A stretch of 64,000 nt of DNA from Streptomyces caeruleatus (GTDB lineage: Bacteria; Actinomycetota; Actinomycetes; Streptomycetales; Streptomycetaceae): positions 280,522-344,521 of the forward strand of contig NZ_KQ948930.1 in assembly GCF_001514235.1 (NCBI RefSeq). Reading direction: 5' to 3'. The notes beneath the pieces were generated by a model. It saw only the letters and a program-made list of their open reading frames with translations, searched no databases and was not told the DNA's origin. Shown here one piece after another: positions 25,609-33,077 of the stretch. Position 1 is the first letter of the stretch. The number at the start of each line of letters is the position of its first letter. The position numbers and the translations under genes are program-made.

Positions 25609-26562
25609 ATGGTCTCGGGTAGCCGCGCCGCCATGGCTCCACCACTGGAACATGTCGAAACACATGTCGGACACAGATCGGGCACCCCAACCCGCCGGTC
25701 GCTGCTCGCGGGGGTGGCGGCGCTCGGCGCGCTGGGCGCGGCAGGCTGCTCACGCGTGGCAACGGCCTCCACGAAGGAGGGCGGCGAGCTGCTCGACCGG
25801 CTGCGGGCCGCCGGCGTCGTACGGCTCGGGATCGCGGGCGAGATCCCCTTCGGGTACATCGACCGCGACGGCGAACTCACCGGCGAGGCGCCCGAGCTGG
25901 CCCGGGTCGTCTTCAAGCGGCTCGGCGTGGACCGGGTGCAGCCCGTGCCCACCGAGTTCGGGTCGCTGATACCCGGGCTGCGCTCGCAGCAGTTCGACGT
26001 CGTCGCCGCCGGGATGTACGTCAATCCCGAGCGCTGTGAGCAGGTCATCTTCTCCGACCCGGACTACCAGATGCTCGACTCCTTCATCGTGCGCAAGGGC
26101 AACCCGAAGGGGCTGCACGACTACAAGGACGTCGTCGAGAAGAAGGCCAAGTTCGCCACCGGGACCGGCTATGCCGAGATCCAGTACGCCGTCGAGGCGG
26201 GGTACGAGGAGAGCGACATCCTGATCGTGCCGGACCAGGTGGCGGGGCTGAACGCCGTGGAGGCGGGGCGCGTGGACGTCTTCGCCGGTACGGCGCTGAC
26301 CACCCGTGAGGTCGTCAAGAAGTCGGCCAAGGCGGAGTCCACCAAGGCCTTCGCGCCCCTGGTCGGCGGCAAACCGCACGTCGACGGCGGCGCGTTCGCC
26401 TTCCGGCCGACGGAGACCGCGCTGCGGGACGCCTTCAACGTCGAGCTGCACAAGCTGAAGAAGAGCGGCGAGCTGTTCCGCATCCTCAAGCCGTTCGGCT
26501 TCACCGAGGCCGAGATGACCGACCTCACCGCCAAGGAGCTGTGCGGAGGGGGAGCGGGCTGA
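25609..26562 (+). CDS. ehuB: ABC transporter substrate-binding lipoprotein, EhuB-like
   Basis: 317-aa exported binding protein. TRRSLLAGVAALGALGAAGC combines a twin-arginine-like motif with a lipobox (AAGC). The mature part is a type II periplasmic-binding fold resembling ectoine/hydroxyectoine EhuB: VVRLGIAGEIPFGYIDRDGE, then GEAPELARVV, VPTEFGSLIPGL and ATGTGYAEIQYAV. The start is either ATG 25609 or ATG 25633. Both lie so close to the divergent gene that a leaderless mRNA is likely. Its stop overlaps ehuC (TGATG). The ligand is inferred from family only, since the neighbouring catabolic genes are not the usual ectoine set. Confidence 0.85.
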   Translation: MVSGSRAAMAPPLEHVETHVGHRSGTPTRRSLLAGVAALGALGAAGCSRVATASTKEGGELLDRLRAAGVVRLGIAGEIPFGYIDRDGELTGEAPELARVVFKRLGVDRVQPVPTEFGSLIPGLRSQQFDVVAAGMYVNPERCEQVIFSDPDYQMLDSFIVRKGNPKGLHDYKDVVEKKAKFATGTGYAEIQYAVEAGYEESDILIVPDQVAGLNAVEAGRVDVFAGTALTTREVVKKSAKAESTKAFAPLVGGKPHVDGGAFAFRPTETALRDAFNVELHKLKKSGELFRILKPFGFTEAEMTDLTAKELCGGGAG

Positions 26563-27293
26563 TGACCTCGGGACTCTGGGAACTCGTACTCAACGGGATA
26601 TGGATCACCGTCCAGCTGCTGGTGCTGAGCGCACTGGTGGCCACGGCGGTCGCCTTCGGGGTCGGCATGGCCCGCACCCACCGGCTGTGGATCGTCCGCT
26701 TCCTCGCGGGCGTCTACACCGAGGTGTTCCGCGGGACCTCCGCCCTGATCATGATCTTCTGGGTGTTCTTCGTGCTGCCGGTCGCGTTCGGCTGGCAGTT
26801 GGTGCCCCTGTGGGCCGGCACCCTCGCGCTCGGACTGACCTACGGGGCGTACGGCGCCGAGATCGTGCGCGGCGCCCTCAACGCGGTCGACCCGGCGCAG
26901 CGCGAGGGCGGGATCGCGCTCAGCTTCACGCCGTGGCAGCGGATGCGGCTGATCCTGCTGCCGCAGGCGGTGCCGGAGATGATCCCCTCCTTCACCAACC
27001 TGCTGGTGGAGCTGCTCAAGGGCACCGCGCTGGTGTCCGTCATGGGCATGGGCGACCTGGCCTTCAGCGCCAACCTGGTACGCCTCGCGCTCCAGGAGAG
27101 CGCGGAGATCTACACCTACGTCCTGGTGATCTACTTCGTCATCGCCTTCCTGCTCACGCGCGGCATGCGCGGACTGGAACGCAGGCTCAAGGCCGGGGTC
27201 GGCAAGCAGATCGGGCGTACGCCGGACCAGGAGCTGCACCGTCCTGAGACGACGGGCGTGGGCGCCGCGGGTTCGCTCGGAGGTGCTTCCTGA
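26562..27293 (+). CDS. ehuC: ABC transporter permease, EhuC-like
   Basis: 243-aa inner-membrane permease of the polar amino-acid (HisM/GlnP) type, about five helices. The EAA-like loop reads GALNAVDPAQREGGIALSFTPW followed by LPQAVPEMIPSF, the contact site for the ATPase. ATG overlaps the ehuB stop as TGATG and a GGAGGGGG site lies upstream. The C-terminal tail (PETTGVGAAGSLGGAS) is disordered. It forms the membrane channel with the next gene. Confidence 0.9.
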   Translation: MTSGLWELVLNGIWITVQLLVLSALVATAVAFGVGMARTHRLWIVRFLAGVYTEVFRGTSALIMIFWVFFVLPVAFGWQLVPLWAGTLALGLTYGAYGAEIVRGALNAVDPAQREGGIALSFTPWQRMRLILLPQAVPEMIPSFTNLLVELLKGTALVSVMGMGDLAFSANLVRLALQESAEIYTYVLVIYFVIAFLLTRGMRGLERRLKAGVGKQIGRTPDQELHRPETTGVGAAGSLGGAS

Positions 27294-27943
27294 TGACCTG
27301 GGACTGGGGCGCTGTCGCCGACTTCATGCCGAAGTTCTGGGACGGGCTGCTGCTCACGCTGCAGATCCTGGCCCTCGGCTCGCTGATCTCGTTCGCGCTG
27401 GGCCTGGTGTGGGCGCTGCTGATGCGCACGCCGAGCCGCCTGGTGCGCTGGCCGGTCGGGGCGGTCACGGAGTTCATCCGCAACACCCCGCTGCTGGTGC
27501 AGTTGTTCTTCCTGTTCTACGTGCTGCCCGAGTGGGGCGTCACGGCCTCGGCGCTGACCACCGGTGTCTTCGCGATCGGGCTGCACTACTCGACGTACAC
27601 GATGCAGGTCTACCGGGCCGGCATCGAGGCGGTGCCGGCCGGTCAGTGGGAGGCCGCGACGGCGCTGAACCTGCCGGTGACGAGGACGTGGCGGGTGGTG
27701 ATCCTGCCGCAGGCGATCCGCCGCGTGGTGCCGGCCCTCGGCAACTACGTCATCGCGATGCTCAAGGACACCCCGATCCTGATGACGATCACGGTCATGG
27801 AGATGCTCGGCGAGGCGCGGCTGTTCGCGCAGCAGAACTTCCAGTTCACCGAGCCCCTGACGGTCATCGGTGTGGCCTTCATCCTCATCGCCTATCCGGC
27901 CTCCCTTCTCGTACGAGCCCTGGAGCGACGCCTTGTCCGCTGA
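27293..27943 (+). CDS. ehuD: ABC transporter permease, EhuD-like
   Basis: 216-aa permease, five predicted helices, same family as the preceding gene. The EAA-like loop is GIEAVPAGQWEAATALNLPV with LPQAIRRVVPAL. The N-terminal WDWGAVADFMPKFWDGLLLT is characteristic of these permeases. ATG overlaps the ehuC stop (TGATG). Its 3' end overlaps the TTG start of the ATPase gene by 11 bases, so all four transporter genes are translationally linked. Confidence 0.9.
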   Translation: MTWDWGAVADFMPKFWDGLLLTLQILALGSLISFALGLVWALLMRTPSRLVRWPVGAVTEFIRNTPLLVQLFFLFYVLPEWGVTASALTTGVFAIGLHYSTYTMQVYRAGIEAVPAGQWEAATALNLPVTRTWRVVILPQAIRRVVPALGNYVIAMLKDTPILMTITVMEMLGEARLFAQQNFQFTEPLTVIGVAFILIAYPASLLVRALERRLVR

Positions 27944-28730
27944 CACCCCGCTGATGAAAGATCCCGACGCGAGCGCCAACCCGCCGGTGGACGGCACCGA
28001 GCTGATCCGGTTCGAGCAGGTCACCAAGCGGTTCGGGGCGAACACGGTCCTCGACCACCTCGACTTCTCCGTGAACTCCGGCAAGCACGTCACGCTGATC
28101 GGCCCGTCGGGCTCCGGCAAGACGACGATCCTGCGGCTGCTGATGACGCTGCTCAAGCCGGACGAGGGCACGATCACGGTCGCCGGGGAGAAGCTCTTCC
28201 CGGCGCCGGAGAAGCAGATCCGCGAGGTCCGCAAGAAGATCGGGATGGTCTTCCAGCAGTTCAACCTGTTCCCGAACATGTCGGTGCTGCGCAACATCAC
28301 CGAGGCCCCGGTCACCGTCCTCGGCCTGTCCAAGGACGAGGCGGAGGCCCGCGCCCGTGAGCTGCTCGACATGGTGGGCCTCGCCGACAAGTGCGACGCC
28401 CGTCCGACCCAGCTCTCCGGCGGCCAGCAGCAGCGGGTCGCCATCGCGCGGGCGCTGGCCATGCGGCCGCAGGTGCTGCTGCTCGACGAGGTGACCTCGG
28501 CGCTCGACCCGGAGCTGGTCGCGGGCGTCCTGGACGTGCTGCGGGACATCGCCCGCACCACCGACATCACGATGCTCTGTGTGACCCACGAGATGAATTT
28601 CGCCCGGGACATCTCGGACCAGGTCCTGATGTTCGACTCCGGCCGGGTCATCGAGTCGGGCAGCCCGGAAAAGATGTTCAACGACCCCGAGAACGACCGT
28701 ACGCGGGAGTTTCTCAGCGCTGTGCTGTGA
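27933..28730 (+). CDS. ehuA: ABC transporter ATP-binding protein, EhuA-like
   Basis: 265-aa ATPase. Walker A GPSGSGKTT, Q-loop GMVFQQFNLFPNMSVL, signature LSGGQQQR, Walker B VLLLDEVTSALDPE and H-loop CVTHEMNFARDI are all intact. I chose TTG 27933 (GGAGCG upstream, overlapping ehuD); ATG 27954 has no ribosome binding site. It energises uptake by EhuC/EhuD. The coding region is followed by 178 bp before the IclR gene, so regulator and transporter may be separately transcribed. Confidence 0.93.
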   Translation: MSADTPLMKDPDASANPPVDGTELIRFEQVTKRFGANTVLDHLDFSVNSGKHVTLIGPSGSGKTTILRLLMTLLKPDEGTITVAGEKLFPAPEKQIREVRKKIGMVFQQFNLFPNMSVLRNITEAPVTVLGLSKDEAEARARELLDMVGLADKCDARPTQLSGGQQQRVAIARALAMRPQVLLLDEVTSALDPELVAGVLDVLRDIARTTDITMLCVTHEMNFARDISDQVLMFDSGRVIESGSPEKMFNDPENDRTREFLSAVL

Positions 28731-28908
28731 GTCTGCGCCGGGGCCCTTGACCTCGGCATATGCCAGAGTGCCGGTGCCGCAGTTGAGGGCGTCGCAATCT
28801 CGACAACAAGCGCTCACTACAAGCCTCTTGCCCGTTATCGTGAAGGAGATTGGCCGACCCGAACCGAACCCTGACCATGAGAAGCGACGTGCGACCGCAG
28901 GGGGAACC

Positions 28909-29667
28909 GTGGCGCTCCAGCACGAGCCGACGACGCCGCACCACTCGGCCCAGGACGCCCTGCGCGTCCTGGAGACCGTGGCACGGCACAGCACCGGAGT
29001 CACCGACACCGAACTCGCCCGGCACACCGGCATCGGCCTGGAGCGCTTGACCGGCCTCCTGCTGATGCTGCGCCGCGAGGGCTACGTCGAGCAGGTCGGC
29101 GACGGCGCGTATGCGACGGGCGCCGCGCTGAGCCGCCTCGGTTCCGCCCAGGGCCGCGAGCAGGCCCTGCGGGAGCACCTGCAGCGCACCCTGGACCGGC
29201 TGCGCGACTCGGTCGGCGCCGCGGTCTACATCAGCCGGTACGTCGACGGCGAGATCAGGATCGACCAGTTCGCCGCCGGTCCGGCCACCCCCGTGGTCAA
29301 CGAGTGGGTCGACTTCCGCTACTCCGCCCACGCCACCGCGATCGGCAAGAGCCTGCTCGGCCAGCTCGACCACAACGGCCGGCGCGACCATCTCTCCCGG
29401 CACAAGATGGCCCGCCTCACCTCGCGCACCATCACCAGCGACCGGGTCCTGCTCTCCCGCCTGGAGTCCCAGCCGCCGACGGTCCCCCACCTCGACCTCC
29501 AGGAGTACGCGGTGGGCACGGTGTGCGCAGCCGTCCCGATCACGGCCGGCTCCTCCGTGGGCTGCCTCGCCCTGTCCCTCCCGGTCGAACACGCCCACCG
29601 GCTCCGCCAGGCCGCGGACGCGCTGAACCGGAACGCGGCGCCGGTGCTGCTGTCACTGGCGATCTAG
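28909..29667 (+). CDS. IclR-family transcriptional regulator
   Basis: 252 aa. N-terminal winged HTH (HSAQDALRVLETVARHSTGVTDTELARHTG, residues about 8-70) and C-terminal IclR effector domain (AVYISRYVDGEIRIDQF, YSAHATAIGKSLLGQL, VCAAVPITAGSSVGCLALSLP). GTG at 28909 follows AGGGGG. It sits directly after the transporter and is the likely local regulator of the catabolic cluster, with a small-molecule carboxylate as probable effector. Longer in-frame starts exist upstream but lack ribosome binding sites. Confidence 0.9.
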   Translation: MALQHEPTTPHHSAQDALRVLETVARHSTGVTDTELARHTGIGLERLTGLLLMLRREGYVEQVGDGAYATGAALSRLGSAQGREQALREHLQRTLDRLRDSVGAAVYISRYVDGEIRIDQFAAGPATPVVNEWVDFRYSAHATAIGKSLLGQLDHNGRRDHLSRHKMARLTSRTITSDRVLLSRLESQPPTVPHLDLQEYAVGTVCAAVPITAGSSVGCLALSLPVEHAHRLRQAADALNRNAAPVLLSLAI

Positions 29668-29777
29668 GAGCACCGCCCGGCCAGCGCGGCGGTGGTCAGA
29701 AGCACCCCTCGGGACCAGGTAGTATTTTCTTCGTCGCCAGCCGCGAGAGCACAGTGAACGCGGTCGGCGAGAGTCAT

Positions 29778-29851
29778 GCGCCGCTAGCTCAGTTGGTTAG
29801 AGCAGCTGACTCTTAATCAGCGGGTCCGGGGTTCGAGTCCCTGGCGGCGCA
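29778..29851 (+). tRNA. tRNA-Lys(CTT), copy 2
   Basis: Same 74-nt sequence as copy 1: acceptor GCGCCGC/GCGGCGC, anticodon loop CTCTTAA, T loop TTCGAGT. No encoded CCA. Followed by a perfect hairpin terminator and a 3'-half copy. Confidence 0.97.
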
Positions 29852-29857
29852 CCGGTG

Positions 29858-29887
29858 AAGGACCTCTCGTGGGAGCGAGGGGTCCTT
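29858..29887 (+). terminator. Hairpin terminator after tRNA-Lys copy 2
   Basis: AAGGACCTCTCG pairs with CGAGGGGTCCTT around a short loop (one G-T or mismatch position). The same 30-nt hairpin recurs after the truncated copy at 30013-30042. Confidence 0.8.
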
Positions 29888-29970
29888 CGGCGTATCCGGG
29901 TCCAAACATCCAGCACCGGGGCCTGCGGGAGCGGCCGGGGGTCCGGGGGTTGTCCCCCGGGGAATGCAGC

Positions 29971-30006
29971 ATCAGCGGGTCCGGGGTTCGAGTCCCTGGC
30001 GGCGCA
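29971..30006 (+). repeat. Truncated tRNA-Lys 3' half (locus 2)
   Basis: 36 nt identical to the 3' half of the tRNA, 155 bp downstream of the corresponding position in the intact gene. It is preceded by the palindrome GGGGGTCCGGGGGTTGTCCC and the junction AATGCAGC, as at locus 1. It cannot fold into a tRNA alone. On the minus strand it supplies the stop codon of the acyl-CoA ligase. Confidence 0.95.
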
Positions 30007-31624
30007 CCGGTGAAGGACCTCTCGTGGGAGCGAGGGGTCCTTCGGCGTGTTTCAGTCGCTGATACGTCCGCTGTCCGGGCGGCCGCCACCACACCGGGTC
30101 GGTGCACCGCACGCCTTCCTTCCGTAGGTGTGCCCGGTGGATCTTGTTCGTGGCTGTGACCGGCATCCGTTTCACGACCCGTACGAAGCGGGGCGCCATC
30201 TTGGTGCCGAGGTCGGGCTGGGCGGTCAGGAAGGCCGTGAAGGCCACCGGGTCGAAGGTCCCGGCGATGGTCGCCATCACCTGGTCCCCGGTCACCGGAT
30301 CGGGGACGGCGTACACGGCGACGGCGTCCGCGCCCTCGTACCGCGCGAGGATGTTCTCGATCATCGCGGCGGCCAGGTTCTCGCTGTCGACCCGGATCCG
30401 GTCGTCCGTGCGGCCGGCGAAGTACAGGTAGCCGTCGCGGTCCCGGTAGAAGAGGTCGCCGGTCCAGTACCAGCCGTCCCGGCGCCGCTCGGCCTCCGCC
30501 TCGGGATTGCGCCAGTACCCCTCGAAGGGGTTCGGCGCCCGGTTCACCAGCTCCCCTATCGCCTCGTCGCCGTTAAGCAGCCGCCCGGCCGGGTCGAAGA
30601 CGGCGGTCGGGCACTCCTGCCGCGTCTGCGCGTCCAGCACGACGAGCCCCGGCCCGGCCCGCCCGACGGCACCACGGGGCGTCCCGGGCACCCACGGAAT
30701 CGCGGCCCCGCCCTCGGAGGAGCCGTACCCCTCGACCAGCCGCACACCGAACCGCCGCTCGAAGGCCGCCGCGTCCACGGCCCCGGCCTCGGTGCCGAAG
30801 CCGAGCCGGAGGGGGTTGTCGCGGTCGTCCTCGCGCTCCTCGGTCGCGAGCAGGTACTGCACGGCCCGGCCCACATAGGTGAAGTACGTCGCCCCGTACG
30901 CCCGTACGTCCGCCAGGAACCCGGACGCCGAGAACCGGCGCCGCAAGGCCACGCCCGCGCCGGCCGTGAGGGCGGGGGCCCAGTCGGCGATCACCGCGTT
31001 GCCGTGGAACATCGGCATGCAGACGTAGTGCACGTCGTCGGACCGGACGCCGAACTGCTCGACCAGGGAGCGGCCGGCGGCGGCCAGGCGGCCCTGGGTG
31101 CAGATCGCGGCCTTCGGGGCGCCGGTCGAGCCGGAGGTGAAGTACAGCAGGAGACGGTCGTGCGGGGTGGCGCGAGCGGGGTCGGGGCGGGCGTCGGCGT
31201 ACGGGGCGAGCAGGGCGTCGTACTCCGCCGAGTCGGTCAACAGCACGCGGACGCCGGGGAGGTCGAGGCCGGAGAGCAGCGGCAGGTGGGTCCGCTCGGT
31301 GATCAGGACCCGGCACTCCGTGTGCAGGATGTCGCGGGCGAGTTCGGGGCCCCGGCGGGTGGGGTTGATCCCGGCGACGGCGGCGCCTGCGAGGGCCGCC
31401 GCGCTCAACCACATCGGGTACTCGGGGGTGTTGTCGAGGAGGACGCCGAGGTGCGGCTCGGCGCCGGAGGGCAGCAGGTCGGTCAGCAGCGCCGCCCGGA
31501 CGGCGGCCCCGGCCGCCACCTCGTGCTGGGTGAGCGCCCCGCCCTCGAACCACAGCCCCGGCCGGTGATCACCCCACCGCGCCGCCACGAGTTCTGCCAC
31601 CGTGCGTCCCGTAGTGGACTCCAT
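29972..31624 (-). CDS. AMP-binding acyl-CoA synthetase-like ligase with tRNA-derived C-terminus
   Basis: 550-aa adenylate-forming enzyme. P-loop YFTSGSTGAPKAAICTQG, YGSSEGGAAIPW (A5 region), YWTGDLFYRDRDGYLYFAGR and DDRIRVDSEN (A7/A8), and an A10-like Lys in TATNKIHRAHL. It activates a carboxylic acid as AMP ester, then CoA thioester; the pattern resembles long/very-long-chain acyl-CoA synthetase (FadD) relatives. The open frame runs on through the hairpin at 30013-30042 into the truncated tRNA-Lys copy, ending at 29972. The last ~26 residues (EGPLAPTRGPSPV and RRQGLEPRTR) are thus antisense to non-coding repeat, and the native C-terminus is near RTYQRL. Confidence 0.88.
   Translation of the reverse strand: MESTTGRTVAELVAARWGDHRPGLWFEGGALTQHEVAAGAAVRAALLTDLLPSGAEPHLGVLLDNTPEYPMWLSAAALAGAAVAGINPTRRGPELARDILHTECRVLITERTHLPLLSGLDLPGVRVLLTDSAEYDALLAPYADARPDPARATPHDRLLLYFTSGSTGAPKAAICTQGRLAAAGRSLVEQFGVRSDDVHYVCMPMFHGNAVIADWAPALTAGAGVALRRRFSASGFLADVRAYGATYFTYVGRAVQYLLATEEREDDRDNPLRLGFGTEAGAVDAAAFERRFGVRLVEGYGSSEGGAAIPWVPGTPRGAVGRAGPGLVVLDAQTRQECPTAVFDPAGRLLNGDEAIGELVNRAPNPFEGYWRNPEAEAERRRDGWYWTGDLFYRDRDGYLYFAGRTDDRIRVDSENLAAAMIENILARYEGADAVAVYAVPDPVTGDQVMATIAGTFDPVAFTAFLTAQPDLGTKMAPRFVRVVKRMPVTATNKIHRAHLRKEGVRCTDPVWWRPPGQRTYQRLKHAEGPLAPTRGPSPVRRQGLEPRTR
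30013..30042 (+). terminator. Second copy of the tRNA-Lys-2 hairpin
   Basis: Identical to 29858-29887, following the truncated tRNA. It lies inside the extended 3' end of the minus-strand ligase ORF. Confidence 0.7.
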
Positions 31625-31687
31625 GAGGGCGCACGGTAGTTGACGGTACGTCAGATGGGGAGGGCTTGGTGGCCGGGAGTCCGGCCC

Positions 31688-32179
31688 TCAGAAGTCCCCG
31701 AACCCCGTCTCCTCCACGATCCCCGTCTCGTCCACGCCCGAGGAGAAGTCGTTGTAGGTGACCATGAAGCCGCAGCAGAACGCCACGACCACTCCGAGGA
31801 ACACGAGCATGCCGAAAGCGCCCGCCGCCTGCTTGACCCGGCCCGGCGCATGGGCTGTGGCCACCACCCGCGCGCCCTCGGCGTAGTAAACGGTGACGAG
31901 GTCGCCCTCGACCGTCGTCCCCGGGCCGCCCTCCTCCTCGAAACGGACGAGGCGGCCGTCGCGCGCGGTGAACTCGTACACGTGATGCAGCGTGGTGTGC
32001 ACAGACGTGTCACGGCCGCCGCCGCTCACCGTCGTGTACGACCGCAGACAACGTGCCTGCGCGGTCAGCCCGCTGTTCCACGCACTGCGCATCTGCAGCG
32101 AGCGGTGCACCACGCGGTACGCCATGAAGAGGGCCACGGCCATGATCAGGCCGGGAATGACGTAGAAGAACACGTCCAT
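31688..32179 (-). CDS. DUF3592-like membrane protein
   Basis: 163 aa with membrane helices at about residues 5-22 and 120-142. The region between contains WNSGLTAQARCLRSYTT and VYEFTARDGRLVRFEEEGG, VTVYYAEGAR, the DUF3592 pattern (a beta domain between two helices). No enzymatic residues. The start ATG gives MDVFFYVIPGL. It lies in the same direction as the ligase, with 63 bp between. Function unknown. Confidence 0.8.
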   Translation of the reverse strand: MDVFFYVIPGLIMAVALFMAYRVVHRSLQMRSAWNSGLTAQARCLRSYTTVSGGGRDTSVHTTLHHVYEFTARDGRLVRFEEEGGPGTTVEGDLVTVYYAEGARVVATAHAPGRVKQAAGAFGMLVFLGVVVAFCCGFMVTYNDFSSGVDETGIVEETGFGDF

Positions 32180-32271
32180 CGTTCAGTCCCCCGAGGTCGG
32201 TACGCCGGCCCCGATCGGCCGGCGTGGCAGGAACCTACCCACGCCGGCCGGGACACTGACTCAAGAGAACC

Positions 32272-32877
32272 TCAGAACGTGACGTCCGAGCACGCGTAGA
32301 ACGCGTTGCCCGTGTCGTGGACGGTCCACACGGCGAGGATGACGTGATGACCGCTCAGCCCGGACGGCAGCCGGCCGCTGTGCGAGAGCGTGGACGGCGG
32401 CCGCTGGCCGTTGTACGGGACCGTGAAGAACGGCGTGAGGTTGAGGTCGGACCGGGACAGGTTGTGGTTCTGGTTCCAGCCCGGCTTGGTGACGTAGTAC
32501 CGGAAGTCGGTGGTGGCGTGCATGGCGGTGAACTGCCAGCGGAACGTGTAGTTCTGACCGCCGGTCACCCTGGTCGTGGGCCAGGCGGCGCCGGACGGTG
32601 TCTTCGGGGCGCTGAGCTGGCTGAACTGGCCGAGGCCGGCGTTGCATATCTGCCCGTCGGCCGGTCCTGAGCCCGGGAAGCCCTTCGGTCCCTCGACGCT
32701 CTGCGGCTCCCACTGGATGGAGCCGCAGTTGGTCACGGTGCCGTTCTGACAGAGCTTCTGCCGGCTGACGGGGAGGTCGGTGTAGCCGTGTCCGCTCGCG
32801 CCTCCGCTGGAGAGCGCGAGGGCTCCGGCCGTGGTGAGTCCGAGTGCGGCTGCGTACAGCTTGGTCTTTCTGCGCAT
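32272..32877 (-). CDS. Lytic polysaccharide monooxygenase, AA10
   Basis: 201-aa secreted copper enzyme that oxidatively cleaves chitin or cellulose-like chains. Signal peptide residues 1-29 end in SGGASG, so the mature protein begins with H30 in HGYTDLPVSRQ, the first copper-brace His. The second His is in FTAMHATTDFRYYV. The axial aromatic is near NAFYACSDVTF, and cysteines are placed as in AA10. A perfect DasR core lies 43 bp upstream of the start. The gene lies in the csl neighbourhood; from memory, an AA10 protein named LpmP is encoded near cslA-glxA in S. lividans, and this is probably its orthologue. Confidence 0.93.
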   Translation of the reverse strand: MRRKTKLYAAALGLTTAGALALSSGGASGHGYTDLPVSRQKLCQNGTVTNCGSIQWEPQSVEGPKGFPGSGPADGQICNAGLGQFSQLSAPKTPSGAAWPTTRVTGGQNYTFRWQFTAMHATTDFRYYVTKPGWNQNHNLSRSDLNLTPFFTVPYNGQRPPSTLSHSGRLPSGLSGHHVILAVWTVHDTGNAFYACSDVTF

Positions 32878-32919
32878 GCTGCTGCTCCTGGGAACGTGGG
32901 GGAAGTTCGGCGAGCTTGC

Positions 32920-32931
32920 AGGTCTAGACCA
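32920..32931. promoter_or_regulatory. Perfect DasR-responsive element upstream of the LPMO
   Basis: AGGTCTAGACCA, identical to the dre core, 43 bp upstream of the LPMO ATG. This would repress the LPMO until N-acetylglucosamine-derived phosphates release DasR. The interval 32878-33075 otherwise has no gene. Confidence 0.75.
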
Positions 32932-33035
32932 AGTCTCAGATTATTGCTGAGCGTTGAACATGTCCATACCAATCGAGGAACATGTTCGACGGGCCGTCAG
33001 AGAGGTGTCGGAGGGCGTCGTGACCGAGGGCGGCC

Positions 33036-33077
33036 TGCCGGAGGGCGTCTGCCGGAGGGCGTCTGCCGGAGGGCGTC
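33036..33077. repeat. Three 14-bp tandem repeats at the end of the SPFH gene
   Basis: TGCCGGAGGGCGTC repeated at 33036, 33050 and 33064; a related copy lies at 33006. The last unit overlaps the SPFH stop codon. Confidence 0.9.
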
